DNA of 38,749 nt from NCBI GenBank assembly GCA_016934635.1, contig JAFGSK010000028.1, forward strand, positions 1-38,749. Direction: 5' to 3'. Below, piece after piece: positions 35,237 to 38,749 of this stretch. Both the position numbers and the translations under genes were made by a program. The stretch comes from Caldifarciminota bacterium (GTDB lineage Bacteria > Hydrothermota > Tepidihabitantia > B3-TA06). The notes under the pieces are model-generated. The model was not told the origin of the DNA. It searched no databases and worked only from the letters and a program-made list of their open reading frames with translations. The number at the start of each line of letters is the position of its first letter. Position 1 is the stretch's first letter.

Positions 35237-37321
35237 TTATTTCTCACCTACCAGAACAAGGATGGGCTTCTGATGATAGTTAGTGATAGTGTTCAGGAGC
35301 TTGCGGTAATCCTCGTACCGCCAGGATTCTATAAGACGAGTATAGCGAGCGTAGTCGTCCTCGAATCGGATAAGGTTATCTTGCTCAATTGTGTAACTTG
35401 CTTTGTATTTTAACTCATCAGAAAAAAGATCCATCTCCCCAGGCAGCCAGTCAACCTTCCAGTCCTCAGGCAGCTTGAGATTTATGTGGTGTTGGATTCC
35501 TTCACTTGAAGGATAGACAAGTGGGAATTTACGTTCCGCAAGCGCTACTTCGTTAAAGGTAAAACGACTTTGAACATCCGGTAGATTGATGATAGCCAAC
35601 GGTCCTACAAACTTGACGAAATCTGGAACCCGATAGGACATCTTCAAACTCAGTTGTTTGTCTAGATCTCCAACGTTCACTAGGTCGTAATCGGTGAGTT
35701 CGGCATCGGGTAAGTCATGTTTAATCATCTTTTCAAAAGTCAAACGTCTGTCCTCCTCTCTTGTAAAGTAATTCCAGTAATAGCGTAAGACCGTTTCGTA
35801 ATTACCGTTGTAGAAACTTTGGTAATTTACGGTTAAAACTCCTTCTTCATCTATCTCCATATCCAGGTGGTAGTGACGTAGTTCTTGACCCGGTGAAGGA
35901 ATCGGAACAAGCTCAACCTTGCGTTTTTGAGCGTTTACCGCGTATACACCATGATTGGTCTCTGCAAAGGAAGGGTATCGTGAGTAACCACCACTTTCAG
36001 CCCCAGTTGCGTCAAGATAGAAGCTGGTATCTGGAAGGAATACCTCGGTTATGCAGTGGTTGCCGTAGAAGCTGGGGATTTCAGGATCGAGCAAAGGGGC
36101 TAGGTTATTGGTACCCACGTACACAGGAAAAGCATCTATGTTAATTGCTTTCAAGAGGGTAGAAAATAGGATTGATTTATCGGTACAATCGCCGAAACCT
36201 CGCTCGAGTGTAATCTGAGCAGGATGTCCTGAAACACCTGATCCTACCGCACCTTTAATTGATATGTAGCGGATATTCTGCTGGATCCAATGGTAGATAC
36301 AAGCCAATCTCTCTTGATCGGTTAGGGCGCCCTCGCTGAGACTGTCGGCAAGGGCTTGAATCTGTGGAGTAACCTTCATGCGTTCCTTCTGAAAACCTGC
36401 ATACCAGTTGAATATCTCATCCCAATCAGGTTGATTTGTAACTTCGACTTTGGGTAGGAAATCTCCGGTAGGGGGAGAGTGAGGTTCGAGTACGTAGGAT
36501 TTTACATCTTCTGCGATCCAGGTGAATACTTTATCTCCGTCGATATCCTCAACGATTGGCCCGTAGTCTGAACCTTCAGGCATATTGTAGTCTTTATGCT
36601 TGATGCACTCTTCAGAAGGAACCTTGACTACGTATTTAAGATAAGAGGCAGGATCCTCGTCCTGAAAGTAGAAATTGGAATGGAAGACCTCCTTGTTCCA
36701 GGGATTGTAATAGATATTCTCTGCGGAGTATTCGATTATGTCGCCTACCTCGACCTCAGGTAAGGTAAAGGTTACCCATTTATCCTTGGAGAAGAATACG
36801 ATGTCCTCACGCGGAGGTTTTTCGATCCGGATAGTTGAAGGATCAAGTTCAATTACTCTGCCCGAAGGCTTTATCACCCTACCGAAAATAATATTTACCT
36901 CATTTTCTCCTTCCAGAAAACTGGCCTTGAAGGTCGCCACTTCTTTTCTTGCCTCAGAAAGTATGAGATAGACTAAACGATAGGAGTAACTTCGCGTACC
37001 GTCGTCATTAAGGGTTACTTCAAGATTAAATAAAAGGTCAATTCCTTTAGCCTCCGGGTATTTCCTTTTTTCCTCTTGAGCCATATCAAGAAGCCTCTGG
37101 ATGTCTTGATCTGCTTTACGAACACCGGTACTCTCAGGTAAAATCTGGGCAAAAACCATTGACTTGATCTCATCTCGAGGTATGGAGTTTATGTCTGTAA
37201 GAACTTGTGTTTTTTCGTATTTAACAATTCGGGTTTCAATAACCTGACCATCGTGTAATTCAATCTGGACTGCAAGACTCGCAATAACGAAAGTTAGAAA
37301 GACAATCGCTACTTTTCGCAA
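35237..37321 (-). CDS. Exported DUF3857 plus transglutaminase-like protein, paralogue 1 (first gene of the array)
   Basis: The open frame reaches an ATG at 37399, but I place the start at TTG 37321. AGGAGG lies four bases before it, the product then begins with a proper signal peptide (RKVAIVFLTFVIASLAV), the length of 694 matches its siblings, and a strong promoter at 37344-37371 lies downstream of the distant ATG. It carries the VQIELHDGQVIETRIVKY module, the DUF3857-like LPEVEVGDIIEYSAENIYYN, and a core with Cys379 (FGDCTDK), His422 (GNHCITEVFL) and Asp437 (FYLDATG). The end reads TITNYHQKPILVLVGEK. The molecular role is unknown. Confidence 0.9.
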   Translation of the reverse strand: MRKVAIVFLTFVIASLAVQIELHDGQVIETRIVKYEKTQVLTDINSIPRDEIKSMVFAQILPESTGVRKADQDIQRLLDMAQEEKRKYPEAKGIDLLFNLEVTLNDDGTRSYSYRLVYLILSEARKEVATFKASFLEGENEVNIIFGRVIKPSGRVIELDPSTIRIEKPPREDIVFFSKDKWVTFTLPEVEVGDIIEYSAENIYYNPWNKEVFHSNFYFQDEDPASYLKYVVKVPSEECIKHKDYNMPEGSDYGPIVEDIDGDKVFTWIAEDVKSYVLEPHSPPTGDFLPKVEVTNQPDWDEIFNWYAGFQKERMKVTPQIQALADSLSEGALTDQERLACIYHWIQQNIRYISIKGAVGSGVSGHPAQITLERGFGDCTDKSILFSTLLKAINIDAFPVYVGTNNLAPLLDPEIPSFYGNHCITEVFLPDTSFYLDATGAESGGYSRYPSFAETNHGVYAVNAQKRKVELVPIPSPGQELRHYHLDMEIDEEGVLTVNYQSFYNGNYETVLRYYWNYFTREEDRRLTFEKMIKHDLPDAELTDYDLVNVGDLDKQLSLKMSYRVPDFVKFVGPLAIINLPDVQSRFTFNEVALAERKFPLVYPSSEGIQHHINLKLPEDWKVDWLPGEMDLFSDELKYKASYTIEQDNLIRFEDDYARYTRLIESWRYEDYRKLLNTITNYHQKPILVLVGEK

Positions 37322-37343
37322 TTTTCCTCCTGGCTTGAAGCTA

Positions 37344-37371
37344 ATTGTAAGCGAAAGCATACCAGAGTCAA
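37344..37371 (-). promoter_or_regulatory. Sigma-70-type promoter of the transglutaminase-like operon
   Basis: On the - strand TTGACT (37371-37366) is followed after 16 bases by TACAAT (37349-37344), five of six matches in each box. Transcription would start near 37337, giving a leader of about 16 bases before the TTG start at 37321. I see no terminator and only 1 to 8-base gaps or overlaps up to 26856, except about 30 bases at 33099-33128 if the preferred start is used, so all five genes are probably one transcript. Confidence 0.75.
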
Positions 37372-37464
37372 GCTCAGCCTTTCTTGATTTGACGTTCAAA
37401 ATACAGATATGTTAACTTAAACTCTAAACTTAACACCTGATTAAATAAGTTACACCTATATTGC

Positions 37465-37492
37465 TTGACACGTAATCTTTCCTTCCTATAAT
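37465..37492 (+). promoter_or_regulatory. Consensus sigma-70 promoter for the small Cys-rich protein gene
   Basis: TTGACA (37465-37470) and TATAAT (37487-37492) are both perfect, with a 16-base spacer. The start would be near 37499, leaving a leader of about 110 bases before ATG 37609. It diverges from the operon promoter, with about 95 bases between the two -35 boxes. Confidence 0.85.
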
Positions 37493-37513
37493 AAATACAG
37501 AGCGACGTGGGAG

Positions 37514-37570
37514 ATGCCCTCAAGTAAACGGGAAAATTTGGTAGACACCCTAGTAAAAGAGTGGCTTTAA
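37514..37570 (+). CDS. Possible 18-codon leader peptide
   Basis: Inside the transcribed leader of the Cys-rich gene an ATG opens an 18-codon frame that reads MPSSKRENLVDTLVKEWL and stops at TAA. GGGAG lies immediately before the ATG, too close for an ideal ribosome binding site. It could be a chance frame. The long leader under a strong promoter makes it worth noting. Confidence 0.2.
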   Translation: MPSSKRENLVDTLVKEWL

Positions 37571-37608
37571 TAGGTTTAGTTAAATAGAGCATTTAAGGAG
37601 GAAAAAGC

Positions 37609-37869
37609 ATGAGCATAAAGATTGGTTCACGATGTCAACATGTATATTTACATGTGGATAGACGATTTTTCGTCCGGGATCACGATAGAGATCAGGGACT
37701 CATACCTATCTGGAAATGCAATCTAAAGAAAAAAAATCTTGAAGGTGTATGCGGTGAGTTATTTAAGGCCGGTATTGAAACCAGCTGCCATCCTGAGGAA
37801 TGTCCTTTAGCTTCAAAGCATATGCCTTGGGATCAGTGCCCGTTTTACGTTCCCAAACCCCGGAATTGA
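37609..37869 (+). CDS. Small Cys-rich protein of unknown function
   Basis: An 86-residue protein that I do not recognise. It has no signal peptide or membrane span and is probably cytoplasmic. It has six Cys (9, 37, 48, 60, 65, 77) and His at 11, 15, 61 and 71. The C-terminal half, with C-x10-C, then CHPEEC and DQCPFY, looks able to bind zinc or an iron-sulfur cluster, though I cannot tell which. AAGGAGGAAAAAGC is a near-ideal ribosome binding site. With its own consensus promoter and terminator it forms a monocistronic, probably well-expressed unit. Confidence 0.75.
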   Translation: MSIKIGSRCQHVYLHVDRRFFVRDHDRDQGLIPIWKCNLKKKNLEGVCGELFKAGIETSCHPEECPLASKHMPWDQCPFYVPKPRN

Positions 37870-37874
37870 TCCTT

Positions 37875-37903
37875 GCCCGCAGGTGCACCTGCGGGCTTTT
37901 TTT
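37875..37903 (+). terminator. Rho-independent terminator after the Cys-rich gene
   Basis: GCCCGCAGGTG followed at once by CACCTGCGGGC forms a perfect 22-base palindrome (about a nine-base-pair stem with a tetraloop). It is followed by seven T and lies five bases after the stop codon. Confidence 0.95.
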
Positions 37904-38177
37904 AAGAACTCCCCGAACTATAACGATTTAAGTACTCGTATTTTTTTTGTTAAACTGGAGAATCCACGCAGTATAGCATCCTTCAAGACCTAGATTTTGA
38001 GATCGAGTTCAATAGCCTGATATCAGGATCACGATTTATTGGGTGTTGAAGATTCTTATGTTTTTACGCAAGCAAGATAGAAATAGTCCCAATAAATTGA
38101 AGGCTTATGCATTCCCCAGTGGAATATATGTGCAAGTCTTGATTAATACTGCAAAGAATTTCTTCCGGTGTTTCTCC
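37904..38177. other. Intergenic stretch without a recognised gene
   Basis: I see no coding frame with a ribosome binding site here. A 10-bp inverted repeat (ATTTATTGGG at 38034-38043 and CCCAATAAAT at 38088-38097, 44 bases apart) is the only obvious structure. It has no T run and no clear family resemblance. Confidence 0.4.
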
Positions 38178-38205
38178 TTGACATGATCAGGAATTTCACT
38201 ATAAT
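38178..38205 (+). promoter_or_regulatory. Consensus sigma-70 promoter of the UPF0251 regulator gene
   Basis: TTGACA (38178-38183) and TATAAT (38200-38205) are both perfect, with a 16-base spacer. The start would fall near 38212, inside the palindrome that follows and about 22 bases before ATG 38234. Confidence 0.85.
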
Positions 38206-38218
38206 GAACATATGTTCA
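38205..38218 (+). promoter_or_regulatory. Palindromic operator over the transcription start
   Basis: TGAACATATGTTCA is a perfect 14-base palindrome that begins at the last base of the -10 box and covers the expected start site. A dimeric repressor bound here would block initiation. Because the next gene encodes a helix-turn-helix protein, autoregulation is the simplest inference. Confidence 0.6.
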
Positions 38219-38233
38219 AAATAGGCTCCATCA

Positions 38234-38596
38234 ATGCCGCGGCCCCGTAAGTACAGGTTTATCCAGGGGGAGTTCGGTATAGGATATTTTGGGCCGAAGG
38301 GTATTCCAATGAGTGAAATGGAACAAGTTGTTTTAAGCCAGGAGGAAGTTGAAGCACTTCGGCTTGTAGATCTGGGAGGGATGTATCATGAACAAGCGGC
38401 AGAAATTATGGGTGTTTCGCGACCCACATTTGGCAGGGTGCTTCAGTCAGCACGCTCAAAACTTACCGATGCATTGATTAACGGCAAGTCCGTCAGGGTC
38501 GAAGGCGGAAGTTATATGATTGGGGCAAGACATTCTGGCTGCAGGTACTGGAAAGGGCAAGGCAGGAACAGGTGGCGCCGAAGGGGACAGTTGTGA
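38234..38596 (+). CDS. UPF0251/DUF134 family helix-turn-helix DNA-binding protein
   Basis: A 120-residue protein beginning MPRPRKYRFIQGEFGIGYFG, with the family features IPMSEMEQVVLSQEEVEALR near residue 24 and LVDLGGMYHEQAAEIMGVSR. The latter gives a sigma-70 region 4-like helix-turn-helix with PTFGRVLQSARSKLTDALI and GKSVRVEGG after it. The basic tail is RYWKGQGRNRWRRRGQL. The family is often found near metal or cofactor genes such as NifX/NafY-like proteins, but its targets are poorly known. No strong ribosome binding site is visible (ATAGGCTCCATCA precedes ATG). A consensus promoter and palindrome lie directly upstream. Confidence 0.92.
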   Translation: MPRPRKYRFIQGEFGIGYFGPKGIPMSEMEQVVLSQEEVEALRLVDLGGMYHEQAAEIMGVSRPTFGRVLQSARSKLTDALINGKSVRVEGGSYMIGARHSGCRYWKGQGRNRWRRRGQL

Positions 38597-38628
38597 AGAT
38601 TTATTCAACCCTAACAGCGAGCAGAACG

Positions 38629-38660
38629 CCGGCCGGGGTTTTCGAACCTCGGCCGGTTTA
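38629..38660 (+). terminator. GC-rich hairpin after the UPF0251 gene, possible terminator
   Basis: CCGGCCGGGGTT and AACCTCGGCCGG can form a 12-bp stem with one G-T pair and a TTCG tetraloop, followed by TTTA. The stem is very stable but the T run is short, so termination may be partial. The right arm plus tail (AACCTCGGCCGGTTTA) recurs with one change at 38710-38725. Confidence 0.6.
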
Positions 38661-38676
38661 AAAAGGATTGAAACAG

Positions 38677-38749
38677 GTGAATTATAGAATTGCCTATATA
38701 GGTTGGCCTAACCCCGGCCGGTTTACTATTACAAATTGTATTCAAATGA
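38677..38749 (+). CDS. Start of a possible reading frame cut by the window end
   Basis: A GTG with AAAGGA nine to ten bases upstream opens a frame that stays open for the last 24 codons. It begins (M)NYRIAYIGWPNPGRFTITN. The spacing recalls the first strand and P-loop of FeoB/Era-type GTPases (IALIGNPNVGKSTLFN), but Lys and Ser of the loop would be Arg and Phe. It may be a degenerate gene, an unrelated protein or chance. Too little is visible to decide. Confidence 0.3.
   Translation, partial: MNYRIAYIGWPNPGRFTITNCIQM

Noticed and set aside
26856..37321. CRISPR, toxin-antitoxin or phage module in the repetitive - strand region
   Set aside because: The repetition comes from paralogous genes with no spacer-repeat pattern, integrase, portal or toxin-like genes.
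37499..37608. Known riboswitch in the leader of the Cys-rich gene
   Set aside because: I could not match the conserved cores of fluoride, TPP, SAM, c-di-GMP or ykkC-type elements by eye.

Overview
The window looks like a chromosomal segment of a Gram-negative-type bacterium from an uncultivated lineage, possibly near the FCB group (WOR-3/Stahlbacteria or TA06-like). That placement is inference. It rests on exported proteins with lipobox or Sec signal peptides, FlgD-Ig/type IX-like C-terminal sorting tails on two subtilases, and an unusual fusion of ribosomal operons. TTG and GTG starts are frequent, most with good Shine-Dalgarno sequences, and TAA, TAG and TGA all act as stops.

Region 1 (1 to 18.8 kb, all + strand) is a nearly gapless information-processing block: tuf, rpmG, tRNA-Trp, secE, nusG, rplK, rplA, rplJ, rplL, rpoB, rpoC, rpsL, rpsG, rplM, rpsI, rpsB, tsf, pyrH, frr, uppS, cdsA, and a lipoprotein of the phospholipase D superfamily. 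Many junctions overlap by 1 to 20 bases. No internal terminator is obvious, and fusA is absent after rpsG. The block joins translation, transcription, ribosome recycling, UMP supply and lipid-carrier/phospholipid synthesis. Several core proteins differ at normally conserved positions: S12 Arg88, the beta-prime catalytic loop Thr456, the CdsA signature Asn243, the RpoB rifampicin pocket, and a 45-residue charged extension on L7/L12.

Region 2 (18.9 to 26.4 kb, - strand) encodes secreted proteins. There is an intact subtilase with a sorting tail. A second, much larger subtilase is split by a single in-frame TAA between its catalytic His and Ser. A lipoprotein that may be a beta-propeller follows.

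Region 3 (26.8 to 37.4 kb, - strand) is the most striking part. It is a compact five-gene operon of about 700-residue exported DUF3857/transglutaminase-like paralogues. Four keep a Cys-His-Asp triad with identical spacing. The fifth and last has lost Cys and His and appears to be a pseudoenzyme. A strong promoter lies directly in front of the first gene, and a rho-independent terminator follows the last. The same terminator hairpin, 22 of 23 bases identical, also follows the broken subtilase gene.

Region 4 (37.4 to 38.7 kb, + strand) holds a small Cys-rich protein with its own consensus promoter and terminator, and a UPF0251/DUF134 helix-turn-helix regulator with a consensus promoter and a palindromic operator. 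The start of a possible GTPase-like reading frame runs off the end.
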